64,000 nt of DNA, taken from NCBI GenBank assembly GCA_001687465.1, contig LVLI01000023.1:1-64000 (forward strand), written 5' to 3'. Position 1 is the stretch's first letter, and the number at the start of each line of letters is the position of its first letter. Source of the DNA: Halocafeteria seosinensis (taxonomy: Eukaryota; Sar; Bigyra; Bicosoecida). The translations under genes and the position numbers were made by a program. Below, in pieces: positions 21,999 through 31,877 of the stretch. The notes beneath the pieces are model-generated. The model had not been told where the DNA came from. It did no database searches and worked only from the letters and a program-made list of their open reading frames with translations.

Positions 21999-23870
21999 TC
22001 AGTTTATGGCTGCCCTCATTGCTTTGTCGGATTCACAGCTTTCAGTTGTGCTGCTTGTTGTAACAGTTTCGTGTTCTTGGCTATCCGTACTTCCTGTCTC
22101 CTCTGCAGGTTTTTCACACTCATAATACCTGTAGAATATCAATGTGCAATACAGGCGAAAGATTACCGTCAGTGGCATAAATGCAGTCCAAGCTCTCCTG
22201 TATCCGTCGTGATGGCCACGGCCATCAATGCTAATAATGTCATTTGCTTCAACTACGGCATCCGCTATCAACCACTCTAACTGGAGCAAGGCGGCGGCAG
22301 CGCTGGTCCAGCGTGACCACTCTCCCTCTATGAACCCGAGGACGTAGATGTGTACAAGAACTGCAATTGTAGATGCTGTGCTCACACTCAAGTATGCTGT
22401 GGACATATGACAATCCTTCTTTACAGCCGATATCAGCAAGCAGACATTTCCAGCGAAATTGACACCCCCCGCTACCGCTATCAGCAGAGGGCTCACTCTT
22501 AGAGATTCCCAATATCCGTCGGTATTCTTTCTCAGCTGTCTATCACGAGAACGCTTATACCAGCATATCAGCTTGAAGATAAATACGATGATTGTCGTCC
22601 CGCCAAGGAATACACCAGAAAGGTAGCTCACACTACACTTGGAATCCTCCTCAGACACCCACACGTCATTTGAGTACAAAATGAATAATATAGACGGAAA
22701 CGCCAACTCTATACCAATAGGTATCCAGTATCTCTTCGGTCTGTAGTTAGTATCAGGGAAGTCTTGTTGTAACCTGTCTCCTGGTGCTTGCTCGTGATGC
22801 CCGTTTAGAAGTGACGAAGAGGAATCGGAAGCGTTAGCGTCCTCTGCTAGTCGGTCGTTTCCGTATTCGGTCGGAGCTCCCATTTCTTGCTGAGGCTCTG
22901 ACGACTCCAGCCGAACCGCACACTTTGTTTCGGCCTTGTGCTCCGCCGCTTGCTCGTGCTTCCACTCCAGCCGAACAGCACAATTTGGTTCTGCCTTGTG
23001 CTCCGTCGCTTGCTCGTGCTTTCCGTTTTCGGGTAGGGGTGAAGAGGAGGAATCGGTAGCGGGCATGTGCTGCTCGCTGCTAGCCCGTTGCTGATCTTCT
23101 TTTGGCTGATTGCGTTCGGTCTTCCTAATGCTTTCCGTCAATTCGTGCATACCTCCTGGCTGAGAATTTCGTCCTTGACGGCTTTTGAGATAGCCGTAAC
23201 CGAAGGTGATGTCGACAACTTTGAGTAAGAAATCTGCAGTAAGAGCCACAACAAATCGTGCAACGAACTCTTGCTTCTCGCTCAGTTGGTTAGATATCGC
23301 TTGGAGCCTTCGATGCTCGAATAGCGCAAACGACGAATATCTTAACAACGTGACCCATGACCAGAAATGTATAGCCAGATGGGGAATCGAGGAAACGTCC
23401 ACAGGCTTGGTGTCGACAGTGGCATTAACCAACATAGCAACGCCCCATACGATATCCAGTACTCTTTGCGCCCAATAAATTCCGTCAGCATCAGAGTCTG
23501 TCAAGAAGATGATGCAAAGATAATAAGTGACATAGAAGGGAAATCTGTGAGCTAAACTCTCCACCTGGTCCAGCGGGCGAAATTGAGCCTTGTTCCACCA
23601 AAACCTTGAGCAAATAGCGAAAGTTATTGCTAGAGTTTCGAAAATAATGCCGCATATGCATTCAGCTGTCTTCCACGGTCCAGAGGAGTCCGCGAAAGCG
23701 AACAGAAGGAAGTATGCTAGACTCAGAAGAACCGTTGTTCCTTTCCATATTGCACTCCTGGCAGGTGATGGGGCATTCTCGTCCTGCGAAGAAGGTTCCA
23801 AATTCGAATGTTGTTGTTTCGGCGATCCAGAGAGGGCTTTATATGGGGATAATGCTTTTGGATCCGCCAT
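21999..23870 (-). CDS. Polytopic membrane protein, paralogue A
   Basis: A single exon of 623 codons from an ATG. About twelve hydrophobic stretches are present, including TTVLLSLAYFLLFAF, FPFYVTYYLCIIFL, VVALTADFLLKVVDI, GVFLGGTTIIVFIFKLICW and SAAAALLQLEWLIADAVV. A hydrophilic loop at about residues 235-375 is rich in Glu, Gln and Ser and contains two copies of a 20-residue unit (KHEQA.EHKAE..CAVRLE). The C-terminal tail is polar and Thr/Ser-rich. It is homologous to the divergent neighbour at 24522: compare LLQLEWLIADAVVEAN with SLQLQWLIADTVVKAS, and YLSGVFLGGTTI with YIAGVILGAATI. No transporter family was recognised. Confidence 0.8.
   Translation of the reverse strand: MADPKALSPYKALSGSPKQQHSNLEPSSQDENAPSPARSAIWKGTTVLLSLAYFLLFAFADSSGPWKTAECICGIIFETLAITFAICSRFWWNKAQFRPLDQVESLAHRFPFYVTYYLCIIFLTDSDADGIYWAQRVLDIVWGVAMLVNATVDTKPVDVSSIPHLAIHFWSWVTLLRYSSFALFEHRRLQAISNQLSEKQEFVARFVVALTADFLLKVVDITFGYGYLKSRQGRNSQPGGMHELTESIRKTERNQPKEDQQRASSEQHMPATDSSSSPLPENGKHEQATEHKAEPNCAVRLEWKHEQAAEHKAETKCAVRLESSEPQQEMGAPTEYGNDRLAEDANASDSSSSLLNGHHEQAPGDRLQQDFPDTNYRPKRYWIPIGIELAFPSILFILYSNDVWVSEEDSKCSVSYLSGVFLGGTTIIVFIFKLICWYKRSRDRQLRKNTDGYWESLRVSPLLIAVAGGVNFAGNVCLLISAVKKDCHMSTAYLSVSTASTIAVLVHIYVLGFIEGEWSRWTSAAAALLQLEWLIADAVVEANDIISIDGRGHHDGYRRAWTAFMPLTVIFRLYCTLIFYRYYECEKPAEETGSTDSQEHETVTTSSTTESCESDKAMRAAIN
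22904..23023. repeat. 60-bp tandem repeat, two units, inside a gene
   Basis: Two adjacent 60-bp units (22904-22963 and 22964-23023), each starting ACTCCAGCCGAAC, encode a duplicated 20-residue unit in the large hydrophilic loop of paralogue A. The unit length is a multiple of three, so copy number can change without breaking the frame. Confidence 0.85.
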
Positions 23871-23874
23871 CTAG

Positions 23875-24521
23875 CCTACAACGGAAGCCGGGATACCACC
23901 AGAAGATACGTCAGAGGGAGCTACCATTAAAGTCAGTATTGGAAGTTCGAAACACACTTGACAATCCGTTTTCATCCACATATAGTCCCCTGTCCCCTGT
24001 CGAGAACACATACGGTATGCTTCACAGCCCGCATCTCGATTCGCTTCGCTTGCGGTTTTTTTTTTGGATACTCGAAGTCTTCATCCGCGTACTTCGCGGA
24101 TCGCGACTACCTGGTACTGCACCACGTTCCTAAATGCGTCATCGCGGGAGTCTCCAGCTCACTTTTGCGAATGCGTGAGAAACATGCACAGAAAGTTTGC
24201 GTCCTGGACGCGGCATCGGCATCCCAGCGTTCCTGCGTGTGAATCATGGGCTGAAGAACGGTTCAAGAATCCAAAGCGGATCATACTTCACAGCGCCTGT
24301 GCATTGAGTGTACACTGTACAGTAGCACACAGATGGGTACATGGCGACGATTGTCAGCTTTTTTTACCTATTCTTTCTGGTACGCATGGTCTTGTGGTTT
24401 TTGGTCAACATGCATGAGAATCATTGAAACGCGTACCGCGAATCTGATCCGTAACAGAAAAATGGAGCATCTGCCAGAAAACTTGCATGCAGTCGAGGTG
24501 CAAGTTACTCTGTAACAAGAT
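23875..24521. other. Divergent promoter region of the paralogue pair
   Basis: About 650 bp between the two start codons. It contains a T-run (24058-24066) and no supported gene. It presumably holds both promoters. Confidence 0.4.
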
Positions 24522-26036
24522 ATGCCGCAGCAAAGGTGTAAGTCCCTCGGGACCCTTTGCACCCCGAAGACTAGAACGCTCATTACATTTGTGGGAGCGT
24601 CGGTATTCTTCGTATTAATTGTTCTGACATCCGACGTCAAGGAGATAGAAGGTGTCGCCAACAGGTTTGGAGTATCTCACCATACAGCCAGAGCAACGGG
24701 AGCCCTATGCGTGTTATTTTTCGACGCCGTTATGGGCGTCATACTGGCAATTACACTGCGGGGCCAAACGGACAGGGAATCCATGCGGGATCCTCGCTCC
24801 GTGCCTGATCTCTACGTCTATTTCATGGCATTTTTCACGTATCATGCTACCCTTGCTGGCTTGGATGTTAAGAGTTTGAATGAGCAAGGTCAAGACCAAG
24901 ATACGGTATTCATGTATGGAGCATACCTTGCGGAAGGTTGTGGTGCAGTAATTTCAGGAGCATTCTTGCTGAGGTACATTGACTACAATGGGGGAACAAA
25001 ATCCTGGCGTGAATACTTCATACACCTATGGTTCTTTCTGAAGTTCTTGCGCTTCCTACTCTTCCCATTTTTGGAGACATCGAGACAGGAAAAGTTCTCG
25101 GAGAACTTAAGCGAAAGCACGATGTTTCTGCAACGGATTATCGTGGCTCTTGCCACTGACTACTTACTAAAAGTTGTAGACATGTTACTGTGTGGCAATA
25201 CGCAAGATCCGCAACCTCAGGTGGATCCCAATCAAGAAATTGATCGTCCGAGGAAGTCACTGTTCCAATACCAGGAAATTGATAGAAGCAGCTCAAAGGA
25301 GAAAGATCTCATAGACCGCCTTGTACTAATCCTTCCGACGTACTTCCTTCCAGGTACTATTATGGCACTGTATCTGGAAAGTGATGATGAAGAAAACAGT
25401 GCATGTGAGATTGGATACATAGCTGGAGTCATACTAGGCGCGGCGACGATTTTCACATGTTTGGTCTCAGTGTTGTATCATCGCAGATTAAGTTGGAGTG
25501 ACAATGAAGTTCATTGGGAACAACTTGGAGTAACGCGCTTCAAAATAGTTGCTACTGGTTGTGGTAACGTTATCGGAAATTTGATACTCCTAGTTAACCT
25601 CGTGACGGATAACTGCATCCAAGGGAGCATATTCCTCGCAATAAGTGGCTTCTCCTCGTTCGTACTCGTTATGTTTGTTCACTTCATCCCGGAGACAGAA
25701 TATAGGTTCTCGCGTTGGTTTTATGCCGCTTTAGCGAGTCTCCAGCTCCAATGGCTTATTGCGGACACCGTTGTAAAGGCCAGTGGAGTAACAAACGCTG
25801 GTGATGATACGCTAGCCCGTCTAGCTGACTGTGTTATCCCCATTACAATTGTTTTTAGGAAGTATTCTGTTTTAATACTTCTCGAATACTTTCGGAGCTC
25901 TCATCGCTGTTCCAGTAACCAAAGGAGCAATCGAGCCGGCGGCGAGAGAAACAATCAGGATCAGGATCATGGACGTTCAGGGAACCATGCTGAATCTATA
26001 GAAGCAGGTAGAAGTAGTACAGCCAAAGAGGAGTGA
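24522..26036 (+). CDS. Polytopic membrane protein, paralogue B
   Basis: A single exon of 504 codons. Hydrophobic segments include LITFVGASVFFVLIVL, ATGALCVLFFDAVMGVILAI, IIVALATDYLLKVVDMLL, YIAGVILGAATIFTCLVSVLY, GCGNVIGNLILLVNLV and FSSFVLVMFVHFI. The order and spacing match paralogue A, but the central hydrophilic loop is only about 45 residues here, which accounts for most of the size difference. The C-terminal tail is polar (Asn, Gln, Ser). The conserved ALATDYLLKVVD / ALTADFLLKVVD and LQWLIADTVV / LEWLIADAVV blocks mark the family, which I cannot name. The head-to-head layout suggests an inverted duplication and possibly shared regulation. Confidence 0.8.
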   Translation: MPQQRCKSLGTLCTPKTRTLITFVGASVFFVLIVLTSDVKEIEGVANRFGVSHHTARATGALCVLFFDAVMGVILAITLRGQTDRESMRDPRSVPDLYVYFMAFFTYHATLAGLDVKSLNEQGQDQDTVFMYGAYLAEGCGAVISGAFLLRYIDYNGGTKSWREYFIHLWFFLKFLRFLLFPFLETSRQEKFSENLSESTMFLQRIIVALATDYLLKVVDMLLCGNTQDPQPQVDPNQEIDRPRKSLFQYQEIDRSSSKEKDLIDRLVLILPTYFLPGTIMALYLESDDEENSACEIGYIAGVILGAATIFTCLVSVLYHRRLSWSDNEVHWEQLGVTRFKIVATGCGNVIGNLILLVNLVTDNCIQGSIFLAISGFSSFVLVMFVHFIPETEYRFSRWFYAALASLQLQWLIADTVVKASGVTNAGDDTLARLADCVIPITIVFRKYSVLILLEYFRSSHRCSSNQRSNRAGGERNNQDQDHGRSGNHAESIEAGRSSTAKEE

Positions 26037-26184
26037 GTAACTGTTGGTGCTGTTGCGGGCTGTGATTAACCAATCAAAGCAACAACAGTCCTGTCTGCAC
26101 TGAAGAGTGATTCTTTGTTGTGGTGCAAGCAGTCTCGACCATTGACAAGCGTTAGACGCCATCCTCACGCTTCTGTTTGACAAA

Positions 26185-26433
26185 TCAAACTACAGTACAC
26201 AGTGAGAGGTATGGACTAAGGGTCTTGGGAGTCTCGGGCGGCGCCACCGCTTTACCAAAGAGTTGCAGCTCACTTCCTCTGGGCCCAAGTGACGCATGGA
26301 CGCACAGTACTGTCGATATTAAAAAGAACAAAGCTAGTAGTGCTTCGTGAGAGACACTGTCTGATCCTCGACATATCACTACTATGAATTCCACGACGTA
26401 GAAGACAAGAAATGCGACAGTCACTTTGTCCAT
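26185..26433 (-). CDS. Small two-span membrane protein
   Basis: From the ATG (MDKVTVAFLVF) the frame encodes 82 residues with two hydrophobic segments (VAFLVFYVVEFIVVIC and ALLALFFLISTVLCVH) and a short polar tail. The frame is open for 15 more codons upstream without an ATG, so this may be the last exon of a larger gene. It lies about 360 bp upstream of the cofactor B gene, on the other strand. Confidence 0.35.
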   Translation of the reverse strand: MDKVTVAFLVFYVVEFIVVICRGSDSVSHEALLALFFLISTVLCVHASLGPRGSELQLFGKAVAPPETPKTLSPYLSLCTVV

Positions 26434-26793
26434 GCATGTGCGTTGGAATGTTGCAAAATCGTTGCTTTTCTGGTCCAACGATACTCAAATCAATTGCACT
26501 GTAAATTAAGCTTTCGCTTCAATAGAAATTTTGAGTTTTTTAAATAAATTAACGATATGTCCCGAATCATCATCATCTGGCCTTTCGGACAGCTAAAAGC
26601 TGTACAGTTTGCAACTTCTTAACTTTAAGTTCCGGGCCCTTGGCCCGGCTACAAATTCAAATGGCTCTCAACTTCAACTTGGGGCTGTTTTCAGTCCATT
26701 ATACCTCATTTGCGTTGTGTATACGGGTCCAATCGGTTGAAATCGATCGCTTACATCCTCCTCTTGGTGTGTGACAGCTAATCGGGCGAAAAA

Positions 26794-27750
26794 ATGGCCT
26801 CTGAAGAGACGATCCAAACGATCCGGGAGGCTCGCGACTCCATCCGGGAATGGGTTTGTGCTGAACCCACAATGCATCAAGCCGAAGGCACTGTTGTCGT
26901 TGCCGTTTCGCATTCCAATTTGAAAGACCATCGCGTCATCGAGCTGCGCCTCGATCTGGACGCCACGATTGGGCGCGTCAAAGATATCCTGCACACATAC
27001 AATGGCACCAAACAGCAGTACATGGAACTTCATTTACGCAATGGACAGGGTCAAACGATATGCAAAATGCTCGATGACGACAAAATGTTGGGATATTATG
27101 GGGCCCAAAACGGCCATGAAATTTTCTGCTTGGACACGGATCCGTATAGTATATCGCGAAATGGAGCCCTGGACGATGTCTCCCAAGTTCAAAAATACGT
27201 TATGAGCGATGAAGAGTACGAACGCCGTGAAAATACTCTGAGAGCTTACAAGAAAGAACAGCTGAAGATCAACCCTAATTTCCGGTTCTTCCCAAAGGTG
27301 AGAGCCCCAACGGAAGGGACCTCTCCCATTCGATCTTGGAAACTGTATTCGTCTTGTCCTTTGCAGAGCAACGAAAACCAACAAGATTTTGAATCCGAGG
27401 AGTGCGTCAGAGGAATAAACGTTGGAGATAGATGCGAAGTGGCCCCAGGAGCCCGACGCGGAACCGTGAAATATGTCGGCAAAGTAGATGCATTACCAAG
27501 CGGATACTTTGTAAGTGGTTGTGGCTTACATATGCCTTTTTTCGATATCCCATACACGCTGCGCTTTCGCATTGGTCTTTGTCAGGTCGGTGTACGCTTT
27601 GATGAACCAGTGGGAAAAAGCAATGGCACGAAAGGTGGCAAGACATATTTCGAGTGCGAAGAAGGGTACGGCGCTTTTACTCGGCCTCACAATGTCACAG
27701 TAGGGGACTTCCCGGAAGAGAATTACGACACTGATGAAGACGAAATCTAG
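26794..27750 (+). CDS. TBCB: Tubulin-folding cofactor B
   Basis: Exons 26794-27297, 27367-27510 and 27586-27750 encode 270 residues. The N terminus has the ubiquitin-like fold of cofactor B (VVVAVSHSNL... ELRLDLDATIGRVKDIL), followed by YVMSDEEYERRENTLRAYK, a conserved block of the family. The C-terminal CAP-Gly domain is present: GDRCEV, RRGTVKYVGKVDALPSGYF, then VGVRFDEPVGKSNGTKGGK, YFECEEGYGAFTRP. The protein ends in an acidic tail with EI, as in other cofactor B proteins, used with cofactor E to handle alpha-tubulin. Both introns (69 and 75 nt) are phase 0, a multiple of three and stop-free, so unspliced RNA would also be translatable. The splice is preferred because the inserted sequence would break the CAP-Gly fold. 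Confidence 0.92.
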   Translation: MASEETIQTIREARDSIREWVCAEPTMHQAEGTVVVAVSHSNLKDHRVIELRLDLDATIGRVKDILHTYNGTKQQYMELHLRNGQGQTICKMLDDDKMLGYYGAQNGHEIFCLDTDPYSISRNGALDDVSQVQKYVMSDEEYERRENTLRAYKKEQLKINPNFRFFPKVRAPTEGTSPIRSWKLYSSCPLQSNENQQDFESEECVRGINVGDRCEVAPGARRGTVKYVGKVDALPSGYFVSGCGLHMPFFDIPYTLRFRIGLCQVGVRFDEPVGKSNGTKGGKTYFECEEGYGAFTRPHNVTVGDFPEENYDTDEDEI

Positions 27751-27886
27751 GCATTGCAAGTTATGATACATAGCTAGTCTACTAACTGATTCTATTATCA
27801 TTGAACAATGAAACAGTGTTACATTAGCAATGTTCATCTTCTGTGTGGCACAAATATATGTGACTGCTACTAAAAGAGATCGCCAA

Positions 27887-30800
27887 CTACTTTAAAGCAC
27901 GAGAACGTGGAGCAAAGGGGGTGTTATGGAATGCCGGGGCAAGCAGGTCCTCATCATCCGAGTCAGCCATAGAGTAGATTTCCTCGAGCTTTTTGCGAGA
28001 CACACCCTTTGACATGGGAGGATCGCGCAGTATTCCCGAATGAGAAGTTTGGGACGAAAATTCAACAGGCCTCTTGCTGGTAGTTTGAAACCAATGTCCG
28101 AAACCAACATCGACAGAGGAGCCGAAGCCACTGGTTACCCCGTCCATTCCTTGGCCGATACCTTCGTCTTTCTCGTAAACGTCGCAAACATTACGAAGCG
28201 GCTTCCGTTTTCGCTTCTTCTCATCATCTTTCCGCTTCGAGCGCTGAGGGCTTCTGGCAAACCCACAACGAACAATCTCTCGTTGGCGAGGATCGACTGT
28301 GGATGAAGGAACGTCATCATCGAAACGATCTGCTTTTACATTTACCGAATCTGCAACGGATTCTATCATAGCAGATGCCAGTGAGGCAGGCTGAAAACGC
28401 GAATGAGCCAGGTAACTGCTTCGTGTAGTCATCTGGATATGCGAACGTCGTTGAGTAATACCATTTCTGGGAGTATCCAGCTCAGGGCCATGGGTTGTCG
28501 ACAGTTTAAACATTTTAGCGTGATACGAGTGCTGATCAAACGCATCCCCTTCGTGCGGAGATAGTAAGGTAGAAGGCAACGAGCTCGACTGTGTGGGCCC
28601 ACGATACCTCTGAATGTCACCACCATGCGAGTTTTGCTTCGCATTTTCAGCTTTGCCGGGAGACACTATGTGGTCCTGTATCTTCTTCTGCCAATTTTCG
28701 ATCGCGCGTTGGCGCAATTTTCGACGGCGCGATAGCAAAGGAAGTGCTAATCGCCAATACATAGCCGAAGAGCGGCTCATAGGGACACGATCGATGACAA
28801 TACGACCACCACGGGCCATTCGGGGCCTAGCGACGTACGGAGGCATAAAAGGTTCGTCTTGGTAATCACTATTTTCAGGAGAGAGCTTTCCCATCTTTCT
28901 TTCTCGCCGCCTTCGTCGTCGGCGGCGACGCCTCCTACTGCTACGTAAGGACTGGCTCCAGTGAGCCTCAGTAAGCCATTCAGTTGACATACCCTCCCAT
29001 GCTAGTTCGTCCAACCAATGTGTATCATCGTCCCCTACAAAATTCGTAGGTGGTGGGGCACGTTCCGGCCAGTGCCCGACGCTCTCCCATCCATGCCCCT
29101 CTGAGCTGACGGCTCCAATTCCTAGGACCAACCCTGCTTCATCTTCCCATGCACCTCCACCTACAACCTCTCCCAAACTGTACCTATTCAGCAAACTGCG
29201 CATGCCTACAACTTCTGCTTCACTAGCTAAACCTTGAGGAACGTTTGCAGCGGGTGAACTTCCAATGACCGAACCAGCTGCTGACTCATTTGTGGTAGAA
29301 TTGGTATCTCGACCACTTGCAGTCATAGATGCAAAGGCTTGGATAACCTTAGTGAACTTCGCTAGTGTGTTTCCCTGGCCTGACAAAGCCGACATAAACG
29401 TATCAATTGTAAGACGCTGACCGATTTGTATTCCGAAGGCAGGACCCGCGCTCAATATGTCCTCTGTGTATGCCGGTGAAACAATTAGTTCCTTATCTTT
29501 GCGCTTAGCTAGAGCCTTAGGTATAGACCAAAACACAGGAGGCGCATTTTCTGGTAGCTTCCACCCACCGCAGGAGAAGCTATACTCTATACGAGGTAGG
29601 GAAGGCAGTTCAAGAGCTCGCTCTAAAGCAGCAACCGTGGGATCTCGGCGGTGGGCAGAAGGATGGGTTGAAGTTGGGGTAGGCGTTTGACTGGGAAAGC
29701 TTTGATTGCTCTTCGCCCTTGTCAAATAGTCGGTCCCCTCCAGTGCCAGTCCAAGGTTTTCAGAATTCGCCAATTGAAGCACTTCATCCTTCTTCTTTAG
29801 TGACCTTGGTTCGAACTCAGCTCCTGTTGTGTCTGCTATATACTGATAAAAACTGTCCTTCGTCACACGCTGGAGTTCCCGTTTGATTATTTCCCTTCGT
29901 CGCACTAAATCAACCAGCTGCTGAGCCTGTTGGAAACCCTCTCTCATCATTTGTAGTTTCCGGTATGTTTCCATTCCACCTTCGTTTCTTCCTCGGGTCT
30001 TTCGAAGCCGATAACCTTCTTTCTCCCTAGGTCGGAATACATTATGAGGATTTGTATCACTTAGTGGCGTGGTAGGCCAGAACTGCCGTAGCAAGGGCTT
30101 GCCGAGGGATCTTCGTTTGTCCCCCCAATACCCGTGAATAGCAAGGAGAAGTCTCGACATTTCCACATCTCGCTTAATGTCATCACTCCTATTAAATACA
30201 TGCTCTTCGGCTTCAGTCTGCAACGCATAATCGACGTGAACCCTGAACATTACTCACCATGCAGCGCACCTATCTTACCATAGGTACGGGGTTGCCTTTT
30301 CTGTATGTAAGCTTCTCAAAAGTGTCAATTGCTACTTCCATTACAGATATCGGTAGTTTAGAAGTATCCACGTCCACTGCTGCACTAGCTTTATTGAAGA
30401 ACCAGTTCTGAAAAGAATCAAACCTCATACAGTTAGTCGCGAAGCAACAGCGACAAGTAATTTAGGGTCGAAACGCACCCAATCTTGATCATCCGCGACG
30501 TAGTCAACAGCATCGAAACCCTCATTATAAATTCGAGGTTTGTGATGTATATACTGCTGTGGTAGTTGGAAGTTTGGACTATGCTCTTGTTCATAATCCT
30601 CCACTCTTCGAACATCCGGCACAGGAAGCGAGATTTTCGGCGCATTCTTCTGCAAACCGAGCAAGCAATGTTTGCATAAAAATTTAGCAAGAGTATCGCT
30701 GAAACGATGGAATTCTTAATTCTGGCCATTTCACACTTGTTAAAGTTTCAAGTCCAAACCGTCACAAGTATAAACCTTTTTTGTTGCCTCAAAATCTCCC

Positions 30801-31024
30801 TTAAGACCATCCCTTGTTTACACGAGGCTGTATCTACGTCAAACGAAGGCACAGACAGCACGGGCGAAACCTACCTGTTGTTTCTGATCAGGCTGTAGTG
30901 CTTCTTCAGCACTATTGCGATCTGTAAACTGTTCTAACTCCTCTAATGAATGGACTACAGGCACCTTCTTTTCCGGCTTTAGGCGCCGAGTGCGCATGTT
31001 TTCTGTCCGATTTCGGGAGCTCAT
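27887..31024 (-). CDS. Enhancer of polycomb / Epl1-like subunit of NuA4-type acetyltransferase
   Basis: Exons 31024-30875, 30649-30479, 30407-30279 and 30217-27887, all phase 0, give 926 residues. The N-terminal EPL1 region is complete: MRTRRLKPEKKVPVV, ISLPVPDVRRVEDYE, FQLPQQYIHHKPRIY, LPISVMEVAIDTFEKL. It continues with the diagnostic YWGDKRRSLGKPLLRQFWP, DTNPHNVFRPREKEGYRLRK and LVRRREIIKRELQRV. This region anchors Esa1/Tip60-type histone acetyltransferase modules in yeast and animals. The remaining 600 or so residues are low in known domains, with an Arg run of nine or more (RRRRRRRRR) and a likely nuclear signal (RKDDEKKRKRKP) near the C terminus. It is convergent with the cofactor B gene, 136 bp apart. 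Confidence 0.9.
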
Positions 31025-31877
31025 TGTCGCGTTCTGAGTCCCCCGATCCGTCTGCAGCGCTCCAGCATGTACTTCCTTCGGGTAAACTGGTCGGTACCTC
31101 ACACATCCACCCTAATGGAAGCTTTGAAGGCTTTCAAATGGCCTGCTTTTCGTAGAAAATGCAACAATGTTTTGTTTCAGTTGAATGAAGATACGACAAT
31201 CTTTTTTGTTGCCGTCCAACGCTCAGCTTCAACCTGGGAGTTCAGACAGCGGGACAGGCTGTGAGTCAGCCTGTGACAGCCAGCAGCCTGTCAGCCTGTC
31301 AGTCGCTCACGTTTCGGACAGGCCTGCAGGCGCCTGGAATCCCCGGACATGCAGCTACTTGCGTTTAGTTAAGTATTTACCGTACCTCACCATGGTTTTC
31401 TCCAGCGGGGGCGTAGTGACATGAACCTTTAGGAGAGCTATCCAGAAGAGCGATTCGGACTCCGAATTTCGCAGTCCCGGCAGCAGCAAAACTCCGACAC
31501 TGCTCCGAGCACCCAAAACGTCGGTGCATTGCCCATTCAAAAGGTTTGATAGTAAAACCTTAGTTGCTTAGTAGAATCCCAGTCTTCCCGAAGTAAGCAC
31601 CTACAACACAATCGAATACTGGTCATTCAGTGGTATCGGGGACACTGAGCCAGTAACTGATGCACAAACGATAGACTGTAGAGAGTATAACGCTGTGTCC
31701 TAAGTTGATGCTTTCTTGTTTTCCTTCATTAGCTTAACAATAGTACAGACCCTGCCGTTGCGAAGAGGTCTAATACTGGCTACCCTTTTGACAATTGAGC
31801 GACACCCGGGTGGGTGTGGATCTTCGACATTGTACACAGACTTCACCGGAGGGTTTGTATGCTAGATTAGCAGGAGA
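31025..31877. other. Intergenic tract with CAGCCTGT repeats
   Basis: A short imperfect array of CAGCCTGT(C/G) units occurs at about 31267-31305. No gene is seen between the epl1-like start and the GLUG-repeat gene. Confidence 0.5.

Noticed and set aside
30251-30664. Separate small minus-strand genes upstream of the large epl1-like frame
   Set aside because: The pieces join in phase 0 into one EPL1 N-terminal domain, so they are exons of the same gene.
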